This document shows, piece after piece, positions 1-9,370 of a stretch of DNA of 64,000 nt; position 1 is the first letter of the stretch, and each line of letters opens with the position of its first letter. Origin of the DNA: Haloactinopolyspora alba (lineage in GTDB: Bacteria; Actinomycetota; Actinomycetes; Jiangellales; Jiangellaceae). Location of the stretch: positions 1 to 64,000 of the forward strand of contig NZ_PYGE01000010.1 of assembly GCF_003014555.1 (NCBI RefSeq), in the 5' to 3' direction. Position numbers and translations under genes: made by a program. The notes below the pieces were generated by a model. The model ran no database searches. It was not told the origin of the DNA and worked only from the letters and a program-made list of their open reading frames with translations.

Positions 1-68
1 CTACACTCGACCTGAAAACCCCAGCCCAAGCGCTGGACGAACTGCTCGCCAACCCGGCAGCAGCATGA
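1..68 (+). mobile_element. IS30-like transposase, C-terminal end only (partial)
   Basis: The window opens inside an ORF whose last residues read TLDLKTPAQALDELLANPAA plus one more Ala, then TGA at 66-68. The pattern 'TL-x-x-x-TPA-x-AL-x-x-LL' is the usual C-terminal end of IS30-family integrase-fold transposases. The rest lies before base 1, so intactness cannot be judged. About 25 bases after the stop the sequence switches abruptly into a dispersed repeat (94-145), suggesting the right end of the element lies near 93. The family call rests on a short tail and is an inference. Confidence 0.55.
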
Positions 69-93
69 CCGTTGCTTACACCGATGGACACCG

Positions 94-145
94 CCAGGCC
101 TGTACGGGTGGTGACGCATGGAATTCCATGGTGAACGTGGTCATT
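94..145 (-). repeat. Dispersed 52-bp repeat, copy 1 (truncated)
   Basis: On the minus strand this matches the copy at 27861-27912 with one mismatch in 52 bases. Unlike copies 2 and 3, similarity stops exactly after CAGGCCTGG, where the putative IS sequence begins. It carries the same reading frame MTTFTMEFHASPPVQAW, but the stop that follows in the other copies is lost. It lies between the transposase remnant and the 3' end of the membrane acyltransferase gene. Confidence 0.85.
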
Positions 146-157
146 CTCGGGGCGGGG

Positions 158-1339
158 TCATTCCTTGGTGGTGCGGGTGGGGACGAGGTCGCGGGCGGAG
201 CGGGACATCGCGGCCGCGAGCGCCTCGAGAGGGCCGCGGCCGATGAACCTGCGCCACGGCATCGCGATCGCGAAGGCCACCACGATGTGCCAGAGGTAGG
301 CGTTCGGGGTGTCCGCCGGAAGGATGCCCGCGAGCAGCACCACGTGCAGGCTGTAGAGCGTGAACGTCATGCTGCCCACAGCGCCGAGCGGGCGCAGCAG
401 CGCTCGCGCCTTCGGGGCGAGCAGCAGCATCAGCCCGAGCACCGCCAGCGCCGCGCCGGTGGTGTGCAGCAGGTCGAACGGCGTCGCCGTGTGCGGTGAG
501 GCGACGGTCATCCACCACCAGCTCGTAGTGGGGGTCGTGCCGTAGAACGATGTCGTCAGCACCTGGCCGGCGAAGTCGAACGGGCTGGCCGGGTGACCGC
601 CGAGCCCGGCCGTGGCCAGGTGCTCCGCGCCGCCCTGGCGCAGCACCACCCAGGAGGTCAGCCAGGCGGCGACCGCGAGGACCGCGCCGCCCGCGAGCAG
701 GCCCCCGGCCACTCGCGTCGAGCGCAGTGCCAGCCGGCCGATGCCGAGCCCGGCCAGCAGGTACGCCATCCACGGGAACACCGGGTAGTAGCCGGTGAGC
801 AGGAGCTCGCGCACCAGCTGATTCGGCGCGGCGAGCGAGTCGAGGTTCGGGTTGTCGTAGCTCGACGGCGGCAGCTCGAGCCGCCAGGCGTAGCTGATCA
901 GCGGTGCGGCGACGGCCCACAACGCTGCCAGCGGAAGCAGCACGCGCGCGGACAGCCCGAGGAACGGCAGCGCCACCAGGAACAGCAGGCCGTAGTACGC
1001 CAGGATCACGGCCACCCCGGAGTCGAACGACCCCAGGACGAGCCCCACCAGGAAGATCACCAGGGCGCGCATGCCGACGCCGAGGCGCATCGACGTCAGC
1101 CGCCGCCTGCGCGGCACGGTCCGGCCCCCGCACGCGAGCGCCAGGCTCACGCCCGCGAGCACCGCGAACAGCGCAGAGGAACGCCCGCCGGCGATCAGGC
1201 GGGAGACGGAGAACTCGCCGCCGTCGGTCATGGCCGGGACGATGTGCACCGACATCATGCCGAGCAGGGCGACACCCCGTGCCGCGTCGATACCGAGAAG
1301 CCGGGCCGAGGACGTCGTGGCCGGGGTGTCGTCGCGCAT
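158..1339 (-). CDS. Integral membrane acyltransferase, HGSNAT_cat/DUF418-like
   Basis: The 393-residue product begins [20 protein letters not shown], the N-terminal signature of the heparan-alpha-glucosaminide N-acetyltransferase catalytic domain family (DUF1624), with the conserved Asp-Ala-x-Arg-Gly and a His in helix 1. About ten hydrophobic helices run through the protein, and the C-terminal part resembles DUF418 proteins. Such proteins move acyl groups across the membrane onto sugars or similar acceptors; the substrate here is unknown. Start ATG 1339 lies 10 bp after the stop of a 39-codon membrane peptide gene, so the two probably form one operon. The 3' end is followed at once by a dispersed repeat. 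Confidence 0.75.
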   Translation of the reverse strand: MRDDTPATTSSARLLGIDAARGVALLGMMSVHIVPAMTDGGEFSVSRLIAGGRSSALFAVLAGVSLALACGGRTVPRRRRLTSMRLGVGMRALVIFLVGLVLGSFDSGVAVILAYYGLLFLVALPFLGLSARVLLPLAALWAVAAPLISYAWRLELPPSSYDNPNLDSLAAPNQLVRELLLTGYYPVFPWMAYLLAGLGIGRLALRSTRVAGGLLAGGAVLAVAAWLTSWVVLRQGGAEHLATAGLGGHPASPFDFAGQVLTTSFYGTTPTTSWWWMTVASPHTATPFDLLHTTGAALAVLGLMLLLAPKARALLRPLGAVGSMTFTLYSLHVVLLAGILPADTPNAYLWHIVVAFAIAMPWRRFIGRGPLEALAAAMSRSARDLVPTRTTKE

Positions 1340-1349
1340 GTGTCGCGGG

Positions 1350-1469
1350 TCAGAACACGAGGTTCAGCAGGAAGGGTGCGAACCCGGCGACGAGACACAG
1401 GACCAGCACGACAGCGACCACTCTGGTGCGCAGATCGGTCCGCCGCGGACCGTCGTCGTCAGAATACAT
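1350..1469 (-). CDS. Small single-helix membrane protein (39 aa)
   Basis: A short ORF from ATG 1469 to TGA at 1350-1352 encodes a charged N-terminus ([16 protein letters not shown]) followed by one hydrophobic helix (about residues 17-39) ending in LLNLVF. It lies 10 bp upstream of the acyltransferase gene on the same strand. The composition (acidic and arginine head, single transmembrane helix) resembles small conserved actinobacterial membrane proteins. Function is unknown; it may assist the neighbouring membrane enzyme. Confidence 0.5.
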   Translation of the reverse strand: MYSDDDGPRRTDLRTRVVAVVLVLCLVAGFAPFLLNLVF

Positions 1470-1479
1470 GGCGACCAGC

Positions 1480-1800
1480 CTACGTCCACGGTCGACGGGG
1501 GTCGGCGCGCACGTGTGCGCGTATCCCTTGCTGGCCGTACAGGACGAGAAGCTCGACCGCGCCGCCGTCAGCGCTGCCCAGCCAATGCGGCGCGGACGTG
1601 TCGAACTCCGCGACCTCGCCGGCCGACAACGTCAGGTCGCGCTCGCCCAGAACCAGCCGCAGGCGGCCGTTGAGCACGTACAGCCATTCTTGGCCCTCGT
1701 AAGTCTGCGGAGTCGGCTCGAGTGGGTCCGGCCGAGCCGGGATGATCATCTTGAACGCCTGCGTACCGCCTGGCCGACGGTCGCGCGGGCGAACGACGTC
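1480..1800 (-). pseudogene. Cupin-domain remnant of an XRE/cupin regulator
   Basis: The frame encodes [16 protein letters not shown], then [20 protein letters not shown] and [20 protein letters not shown], a classic small cupin fold as found in the C-terminal half of XRE-family HTH-cupin regulators. No HTH lies upstream: the open frame continues to a start at 1920, but that part is low-complexity Arg/Pro sequence antisense to another fragment. I read this as a 5'-truncated gene. A free-standing short cupin protein is the alternative. Confidence 0.6.
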
Positions 1801-1869
1801 CTCGACGGGTGCGCGGACCTCGGTGCGCCGGTCCCGCGGCCCCCGCGTCGGCGCCGTGCTCCCAGTGTG

Positions 1870-1965
1870 CGCTGGGCGCTCACCCACATGATCGAAGAGA
1901 CCGGCCGGCACGCCGGCCATGCGGACATTCTCCGCGAACTGATCGACGGCACGACCGGGCGCTGA
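1870..1965 (+). pseudogene. C-terminal remnant of a DinB/DUF664-family protein
   Basis: The plus-strand frame ends [20 protein letters not shown] followed by [11 protein letters not shown] and a stop. The conserved 'HMIEET-x-RHAGHAD-x-LRE-x-IDG' tail with its metal-binding His residues is typical of the DinB/DUF664 family. Nothing DinB-like precedes about 1870. The remnant abuts the cupin remnant tail to tail in antisense, so the region looks like a deletion junction. Confidence 0.6.
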
Positions 1966-2101
1966 TTACGCGTCGTCCAGCGCGGCGACAGCTGTTGTCC
2001 GGCAACGACGACACATGACGGCATGCCCGCGGTCGCTGTCGTGGGCGGTCGACAGGTCGCCGGGAATCATCGCGACGGGCCGCACGTTGGGCCCAGTGAG
2101 A

Positions 2102-2122
2102 CTTGAGTGGCCCTGGCTCAAG
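2102..2122. promoter_or_regulatory. HspR operator (HAIR-like), distal site of dnaK
   Basis: CTTGAGT-N7-GCTCAAG matches the HAIR inverted repeat CTTGAGT-N7-ACTCAAG bound by HspR with one mismatch. It lies about 80 bp upstream of the dnaK start and marks heat-shock repression of the operon. Confidence 0.9.
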
Positions 2123-2155
2123 GCGATTTGGCGCTTCGAGCCCCCGGCCGTCATA

Positions 2156-4794
<2,639 letters not shown>

Positions 4795-4815
4795 CGCAGC
4801 AGAAGGGAGGGGCGC

Positions 4816-5970
4816 GTGAGTACCAAGGACTGGATCGAGAAGGACTACTACAAGATCCTCGGCGTCCCCGAGGACGCTGATGCGGCCACGGTCAAGAAGG
4901 CCTACCGCACCCTGGCTCGCGAGCTCCACCCTGACCACAACAAGGACGACCAGGAGGCCGAGGCCCGGTTCAAGGACGTCTCGGAGGCCTACTCGGTCCT
5001 GTCCGACCCGCAGAAGCGCAAGGAGTACGACGAGGCCCGCACCATGTTCGGCGGCGGCATGCGCTCGCCGGGCGGTGACGGGGCCGGCGGTTCGTTCTCG
5101 TTCGACCTCGGCGACCTGTTCGGCAGCAGCGGCGGGACGGGCGGTCTGGGTGACGTGTTCGGTGGCCTGTTCAACCAGCGGGCCCGCACCCGGACCGGTT
5201 CCGCCCGCCGCGGCGCCGACGTCGAGCGTGAGGTCTCGGTCAGCTTCACCGAAGCCGTCGAGGGCAAGACCATCCCGTTGAAGCTGACCAGCTCGTCGGC
5301 GTGCGCGTCGTGCGCCGGAACGGGTGCGCGTGCGGGGACGGTGCCGCGGGTCTGCCCGACGTGCGTCGGGACCGGATTCACCAGCACCGACTCCGGCGGG
5401 TTCGGCATGGCCGAGCCGTGCCAGGACTGCAAGGGCCGCGGCATGGTCGTGGACGACCCCTGCCCGGTCTGCGCGGGTTCCGGCCGCGGCACCACCAGCC
5501 GGGTCATGCACGTGCGCATCCCGGCCGGCGTGGTCGACGGCCAGCGCATCCGGTTGCGCGGCAAAGGCGTTCCGGGCGAGCACGGCGGTCCGGCGGGCGA
5601 TCTGTACGTCGTCATCCACGTCGGGTCGCATCCGGTCTTCGGCCGGCGCGGCGAGCACCTGACGGTGACCGTACCGGTCACCTTCCCCGAGGTCGCCCTC
5701 GGCGCCGAGATCAAGGTCCCGACGCTGGGCAGCGGCCCGGTGACGCTGCGGATCCCGCAGGGGACACCCACCGGGCGCACCTTCCGCGTCCGCGGCAGGG
5801 GTGCCACTCGCAAGGACGGCTCGCGCGGCGACCTGCTGGTGACCGTCGAGGTCGCCGTCCCCGAGTCGGTGCCGCCGGATGCCCGTCAGGCCCTCGAGCA
5901 GTACCGGGACGCGGCGTCCGGTGACGACGTGCGGGCGGCGCTGATGAACACCGCGGCAAAGGAGAGATGA
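4816..5970 (+). CDS. dnaJ: Hsp40 co-chaperone DnaJ
   Basis: The 384-residue protein has an N-terminal J domain (DYYKILGVPEDADAATVKKAY, with the HPD triplet in ARELHPDHNK), a Gly/Phe-rich linker (FGGGMRSPGG), a zinc-binding domain with four CxxCxGxG-type repeats (CASCAGTG, CPTCVGTG, CQDCKGRG, CPVCAGSG) and the C-terminal peptide-binding barrels. It stimulates DnaK ATPase and delivers clients. GTG 4816 follows a strong AAGGGAGGGG site. Its stop overlaps the hspR start (ATGA). Confidence 0.98.
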   Translation: MSTKDWIEKDYYKILGVPEDADAATVKKAYRTLARELHPDHNKDDQEAEARFKDVSEAYSVLSDPQKRKEYDEARTMFGGGMRSPGGDGAGGSFSFDLGDLFGSSGGTGGLGDVFGGLFNQRARTRTGSARRGADVEREVSVSFTEAVEGKTIPLKLTSSSACASCAGTGARAGTVPRVCPTCVGTGFTSTDSGGFGMAEPCQDCKGRGMVVDDPCPVCAGSGRGTTSRVMHVRIPAGVVDGQRIRLRGKGVPGEHGGPAGDLYVVIHVGSHPVFGRRGEHLTVTVPVTFPEVALGAEIKVPTLGSGPVTLRIPQGTPTGRTFRVRGRGATRKDGSRGDLLVTVEVAVPESVPPDARQALEQYRDAASGDDVRAALMNTAAKER

Positions 5971-6377
5971 CCATGGACGCGGGAGGCAGATTCATCGTCG
6001 CGATGTCCGGCGCCGCGCGCCTGGTCAGCGACGACGAGCCGTTGTACGTCATCTCGGTGGCCGCCGAGATGGCCGGCATGCACCCGCAGACACTGCGTCA
6101 GTACGACCGGCTCGGGCTCGTCTCGCCGCGGCGGACGGGCGGCGGCGGCCGCCGTTACTCGCTGCGTGAGGTCGAGATGCTGCGCGAGGTGCAGCGGCTG
6201 TCCCAGGAGGACGGCGTGAACCTCGTCGGCATCAAACGGATCATGGAGCTCGAAGCCGAGGTGCACGAGTTGCGCACCCGGCTGGCGTCGATGGAGGAGG
6301 TCGCGCAGGGCCGCGACAGTTACCTGCCGGTGCCGGCGTTCGCGTCGGCGCTCGCGGTCTACCGCTCGCGGCCCTGA
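5967..6377 (+). CDS. hspR: MerR-family heat-shock repressor HspR
   Basis: The 136-residue protein has a MerR-type winged HTH: YVISVAAEMAGMHPQTLRQY, then DRLGLVSPRRTGGGGRRYS and a coiled coil (IKRIMELEAEVHELRTRLAS). HspR binds HAIR inverted repeats with DnaK as co-repressor, and matching sites occur before dnaK and clpB here. The ATG at 5967 overlaps the dnaJ stop; an internal ATG at 6003 is an alternative and would still contain the whole HTH. Confidence 0.95.
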   Translation: MTMDAGGRFIVAMSGAARLVSDDEPLYVISVAAEMAGMHPQTLRQYDRLGLVSPRRTGGGGRRYSLREVEMLREVQRLSQEDGVNLVGIKRIMELEAEVHELRTRLASMEEVAQGRDSYLPVPAFASALAVYRSRP

Positions 6378-6397
6378 CGCCGCCCGTATCGTGCGCA

Positions 6398-6437
6398 CGA
6401 CGCCGCCGGTCCGGTTCGCCGGGCCGGCGGCGTCGTC
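6398..6437 (+). terminator. Strong hairpin after the dnaK operon
   Basis: An 18-bp GC-rich stem, ACGACGCCGCCGGTCCGG pairing with CCGGGCCGGCGGCGTCGT (one G-T pair), closes a short TTCG-type loop 20 bp after the hspR stop. There is no clear T-run, as is common for actinobacterial terminators. Confidence 0.75.
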
Positions 6438-6942
6438 GTTCCCGGGGCCGTCGCCGCTGTGTGTGTCCGGCCGTCGCGTGTCCCGTCGACCCTGACGATC
6501 ATCTGGGGTTCACCGGGCGATACGGCGATGTAACTGTTTCTCACATTGACATGTCGTCTGGTGCGTTGTTTGACTTAGTCGCGACGACTTGAGCGTTTTG
6601 TGCAGTCGTTGTGGATAGATTTCTCAGCCCGTTGAAATCCGGTGACGAACGCGAACCGACCATGCCGGGCCCCGCGCCCGCGGCGTCGGGACGTGCGGAA
6701 AGGTCGCACATGCTCACCTCGCGCAGTTGTGACGCGGAGCGACGGGCCGAGGTCGCGGGGGTGGCGGCACGAGAGATGCGGTCCGTGCCACGGCACCCGA
6801 ATCCACGCACAGCCGCGGCCGGCGCTGCTCGCGGCTCAGACCACGACGTGCAACAGAGGCCGCCGATGGCCGCCCCGATCACGGGGTCGAGCCCGGTCCG
6901 TCGTGTGGTCGGCACGTTCATACGATCCGGGGGGCGGACTGG
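6438..6942. other. Gene-free stretch before the sigma factor gene
   Basis: No convincing gene on either strand. Bases 6530-6625 are distinctly AT-richer than the surroundings and include TTGACA at about 6546 and TTGACT at about 6570, but neither has a good -10 element at the right distance. The part nearest 6943 is presumably the leader of the sigma-factor gene. Confidence 0.5.
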
Positions 6943-7578
6943 GTGGAGACCTTCACGACGACGGATGATCTCGTCAAGGCCTGTCTGAACGACGACGAAC
7001 ACGCATGGCGCGCACTGGTCGGCAGATTCGGGCCGATGGTCTGGTCGATCGCTCGGGCGCACCGCTTGAACGCCGCGGACAGCGACGAGGTCAGCCAGGC
7101 CACGTGGGTACGGCTGTGGCGCAACCTGGGCGGGCTGCGTGAGCCGGCCCGGCTGGCCGAGTGGCTGTCGATGATCGCCCGGCGCGAGTCGCTGCGGCTG
7201 TTGCAGGCCCCGCACCGGCGCACCGAGGCGCGCCCGTCCGAGGAACTGGCGCGGGTGGCCGACGACACCGAGAGCGTCGAGGGGTATGTGCTGTCGGAGG
7301 ACCGTGCCCAGCAGCTTTCGCGTGCCGTCCGCGAGCTCCCGCCGCGTTGTCAGCAGATGGTCGCGCTGCTGATCGAGAACCGCAACTACGCCGAGATCGC
7401 CGCGGCGCTCGACATCTCGTCGGACTCGGTGGGCCCGATCCGGAACCGGTGCCTGGCGCGGCTGCGTGCGTTGCTGAACGAGGACGACGGGGCGGCGGCG
7501 GGCCCGGGGTGCTGCGGGAGCGCCCGCGCGGCGGGCCGCGACCGCGCACGTTCGGCGGAGCGCGACCGGGCGGACTGA
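6943..7578 (+). CDS. RNA polymerase sigma factor, ECF-like sigma-70 family
   Basis: A 211-residue protein with region 2 (DEHAWRALVGRFGPMVWSIA and DEVSQATWVRLWRNLGGLRE) and region 4 (ELPPRCQQMVALLIENRNYA, then EIAAALDISSDSVGPIRNRC). The Arg/Asp-rich tail after residue 185 is low complexity. Start GTG 6943 follows a G-rich stretch. ECF factors redirect RNA polymerase to a small regulon. No classical zinc anti-sigma gene is next to it; instead a small acidic protein is encoded facing it at 7691-7825. Related sigma factors often occur beside small 'DELLARLR...VPPDV'-type proteins, which supports a functional pair. Confidence 0.85.
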   Translation: METFTTTDDLVKACLNDDEHAWRALVGRFGPMVWSIARAHRLNAADSDEVSQATWVRLWRNLGGLREPARLAEWLSMIARRESLRLLQAPHRRTEARPSEELARVADDTESVEGYVLSEDRAQQLSRAVRELPPRCQQMVALLIENRNYAEIAAALDISSDSVGPIRNRCLARLRALLNEDDGAAAGPGCCGSARAAGRDRARSAERDRAD

Positions 7579-7585
7579 CCGGCCC

Positions 7586-7655
7586 GGTTCGCGCACCGGC
7601 ACCGGTTCGCGCACCGGCCCTGGCTCGCGCACCGGCCCTGGCTCGCGACCGGGTC
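7586..7655 (+). repeat. 18-bp tandem repeat, about 3.9 units
   Basis: Units GGTTCGCGCACCGGCACC, GGTTCGCGCACCGGCCCT, GGCTCGCGCACCGGCCCT and a partial fourth begin at 7586, 7604, 7622 and 7640, directly after the sigma factor stop. The 18-bp length keeps a reading frame (PVRAPA-type units), but no gene is supported there. Confidence 0.85.
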
Positions 7656-7690
7656 CGCCTATCCCACTGGCTGGGCAGGCGGCCGGTCGC

Positions 7691-7825
7691 TCAGGCCGGC
7701 GGCCGGTCGCGGACGTCGGCCGCCCGCTCGAGAACGTCCGGTGGGACCTGGCCGATCAGGCCGCGCAGCTGTGCCAGTAGCTCGTCGTCGGTCGGGTCGT
7801 CGTCATCGATGGTGTCGCCCGACAT
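7691..7825 (-). CDS. Small acidic protein facing the sigma factor gene (44 aa)
   Basis: The 44-residue product begins MSGDTIDDDDPTDDELLAQL and continues RGLIGQVPPDVLERAADVRD. The start at 7825 is supported by AGGGAGG six bases upstream; the open frame extends to 7882 but that start lacks such a site. The 'DELLAQLRGLI...VPPDVLE' pattern resembles small proteins next to actinobacterial ECF sigma genes. Whether it binds the sigma factor is unknown. It converges with the sigma gene. Confidence 0.6.
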   Translation of the reverse strand: MSGDTIDDDDPTDDELLAQLRGLIGQVPPDVLERAADVRDRPPA

Positions 7826-8060
7826 GTCCACCTCCCTGCTGGAGTGCCCGTGTGGAATGGCGACCACGTTACCTGCCCGCACCTGTGAATGCGCTGTGAA
7901 CGGTAGGGGTCCCGTTCAGGTGGAATTCATGCCGAATTCGTGGTGAATGAGCAGAAGGTAGATGTGACCCACGCCACAGAGATTCATTGCCGGTTTTCTG
8001 TACGACAGCGACGGCGACCCGGGTCTTAACGGTGTAAATCGCCTGAATCAGGTGACTAAG

Positions 8061-8079
8061 CACATCAAAGGTTGATGTG
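8061..8079. promoter_or_regulatory. Perfect palindrome upstream of the polyketide operon
   Basis: CACATCAA-AGG-TTGATGTG, two perfect 8-bp arms with a 3-bp spacer, ends 22 bp before the ACP start codon. Position and symmetry suggest an operator for a dimeric repressor; the TetR-family gene at 24231 is the only cluster-linked candidate. Coordinates may be off by one. Confidence 0.6.
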
Positions 8080-8101
8080 TCACAAGTCGGAAGGATCATT
8101 C

Positions 8102-8512
8102 ATGACTGTGGCCAAGGACCAGGTGTTCGACGCCGTCAGCTCCGCGCTCGTCGACGCGCTGGGTGTGGACGAGGACGAGGTCGTGGGTTCGGCAACCCTG
8201 CTCGGTGACCTCGAAGCCGAGTCGATCGACCTGCTCGACATCCTCTTCCGCCTCGAGCGGTCGCTGGGTGTCAAGATCGCGGCGTCCGACCTCGCGGAGC
8301 ACGTGCAGGGCGGTATCTCCGAAGAGGAATTCGGTACACCGGAGGGCGTCGTCTCCGACGTGGGCCTCGCCCAGCTGGCCCGGGTGATGCCGCAGATCGA
8401 CGTCGAGAAGCTGCGCGGGTCGCTGCCCGCCGAGGACGTCATGGGCCTGTTCACCGTCGACAACCTGGTGAGCCTCGTCGAGGCGCGGGTCGGCGCCGCG
8501 GCCGCGGCCTGA
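8102..8512 (+). CDS. Acyl carrier protein, long form
   Basis: The carrier for the growing chain. The phosphopantetheine site is the Ser in GDLEAESIDLLDILFRLE, followed by the helix II/III region. At 136 residues it is well beyond the usual 75-90: about 50 extra residues (EEEFGTPEGVVSDVGLAQLA and following) sit between helix II and the C-terminal helix VDNLVSLVEARV. Start ATG 8102 has GGAAGG upstream; an in-frame TTG at 8072 is less likely because it lies in the palindrome. First gene of the sixteen-gene operon; its stop is 1 bp from the AcpS start. Confidence 0.92.
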   Translation: MTVAKDQVFDAVSSALVDALGVDEDEVVGSATLLGDLEAESIDLLDILFRLERSLGVKIAASDLAEHVQGGISEEEFGTPEGVVSDVGLAQLARVMPQIDVEKLRGSLPAEDVMGLFTVDNLVSLVEARVGAAAAA

Positions 8513-8513
8513 C

Positions 8514-8936
8514 GTGGCGATCCGCGTCGGCGTCGACGTGGTGCACATCTCGCGGATGCGCCGGCTGCTCGACCAGCAACCGGGGCTGCGGACCGAGCTG
8601 TTCACCTCCGGCGAGCGGCGAACCTGCGGCGAGCGCCGGAACGGCGTCGGACGTCTCGCCGCCCGGTTCGCGGCCAAGGAGGCGGTGCTGAAGGCCTTCG
8701 GCACCGGTATCGGCCCGCGGATGCGGTGGATCGACGTCGAGATCGTGACCGGGGCGCTGGGGCGTCCCTCCGTGCAGCTGTACGGCGAGGTGGCCGCGGT
8801 GAGCGCCCGGCGCGGCACGCAGGAGATCGACGTGTCGCTGTCGCACACCGGCGACGTCGCCGTGGCCAACGCCGTCGTCGTCACCTCGCCCCCGGACCGA
8901 CCTGGAGAGGAGGAACCGTCGTGTTGTTCCAGCTGA
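8514..8936 (+). CDS. Holo-ACP synthase (AcpS-type phosphopantetheinyl transferase)
   Basis: A 140-residue enzyme that transfers phosphopantetheine from CoA to the ACP serine. Both diagnostic motifs are present: GVDVVHISRM (metal-binding Asp) and RLAARFAAKEAVLKAFGTG (catalytic Glu/Lys). Its position directly after the ACP gene suggests it is dedicated to this pathway rather than the housekeeping AcpS. GTG 8514 start; the 3' end overlaps the next gene by 16 bases. Confidence 0.92.
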   Translation: MAIRVGVDVVHISRMRRLLDQQPGLRTELFTSGERRTCGERRNGVGRLAARFAAKEAVLKAFGTGIGPRMRWIDVEIVTGALGRPSVQLYGEVAAVSARRGTQEIDVSLSHTGDVAVANAVVVTSPPDRPGEEEPSCCSS

Positions 8937-9370
8937 CCGACCGGATCGTCGACTATCAGCCGGGGCGGTCGATCCGCGCGCGCAAGCTCACGTCCCGGGC
9001 GGAGCCGTACTGGCGCGAGAGCGCGGACGACGGGCCCGTGATGCCGCCGCCGCTGGTCCTGGAGACGCTGTGCCAGGCCGGCGCCTGGCTGGTGATGCTC
9101 GACACCGACGTCGCCCGCCGGGCGGCACTGTTGTCGGTGTCGGACACGCGGTTCAGTGGGCCGGTGCGCCCCGGGGACGTGCTCACCGTGGACGCCACCG
9201 TCGAGTCCAGCTCCGCGGAGCGAGCCGTGATGTCCGGCGTGGTCCGGGTGGACGAGCGGACGGTGCTCGAGGCCAGCGACGTGATGTGCGCCCTGGTGGA
9301 CACCGCCGACCTGGACGATCCGGCCGTCACCCGGCGCCAGCTCGAGGCGCTGTCGGGAGACCTGCCATGA
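8921..9370 (+). CDS. Hot-dog-fold dehydratase (FabZ-like) lacking the catalytic His
   Basis: A 149-residue single hot-dog protein. The segment DDGPVMPPPLVLETLCQAGA aligns with the FabZ active-site strand and helix: the catalytic Glu is kept (LETLCQ), but the His of 'HFPG' is Ser/Ala-Asp-Asp here. Strand RFSGPVRPGDVLTVDATVES supports the fold. GGAGAGGAGG precedes GTG 8921. Alone it should be a poor dehydratase; the second hot-dog protein (10656) keeps the His and has changed the Glu, so a heterodimer that dehydrates beta-hydroxyacyl-ACP is the likely working form. Confidence 0.8.
   Translation: MLFQLTDRIVDYQPGRSIRARKLTSRAEPYWRESADDGPVMPPPLVLETLCQAGAWLVMLDTDVARRAALLSVSDTRFSGPVRPGDVLTVDATVESSSAERAVMSGVVRVDERTVLEASDVMCALVDTADLDDPAVTRRQLEALSGDLP

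Noticed and set aside
6541-7632. 363-codon minus-strand frame over the sigma factor gene
   Set aside because: No domain signature and antisense to a protein with clear sigma region 2 and 4 motifs.
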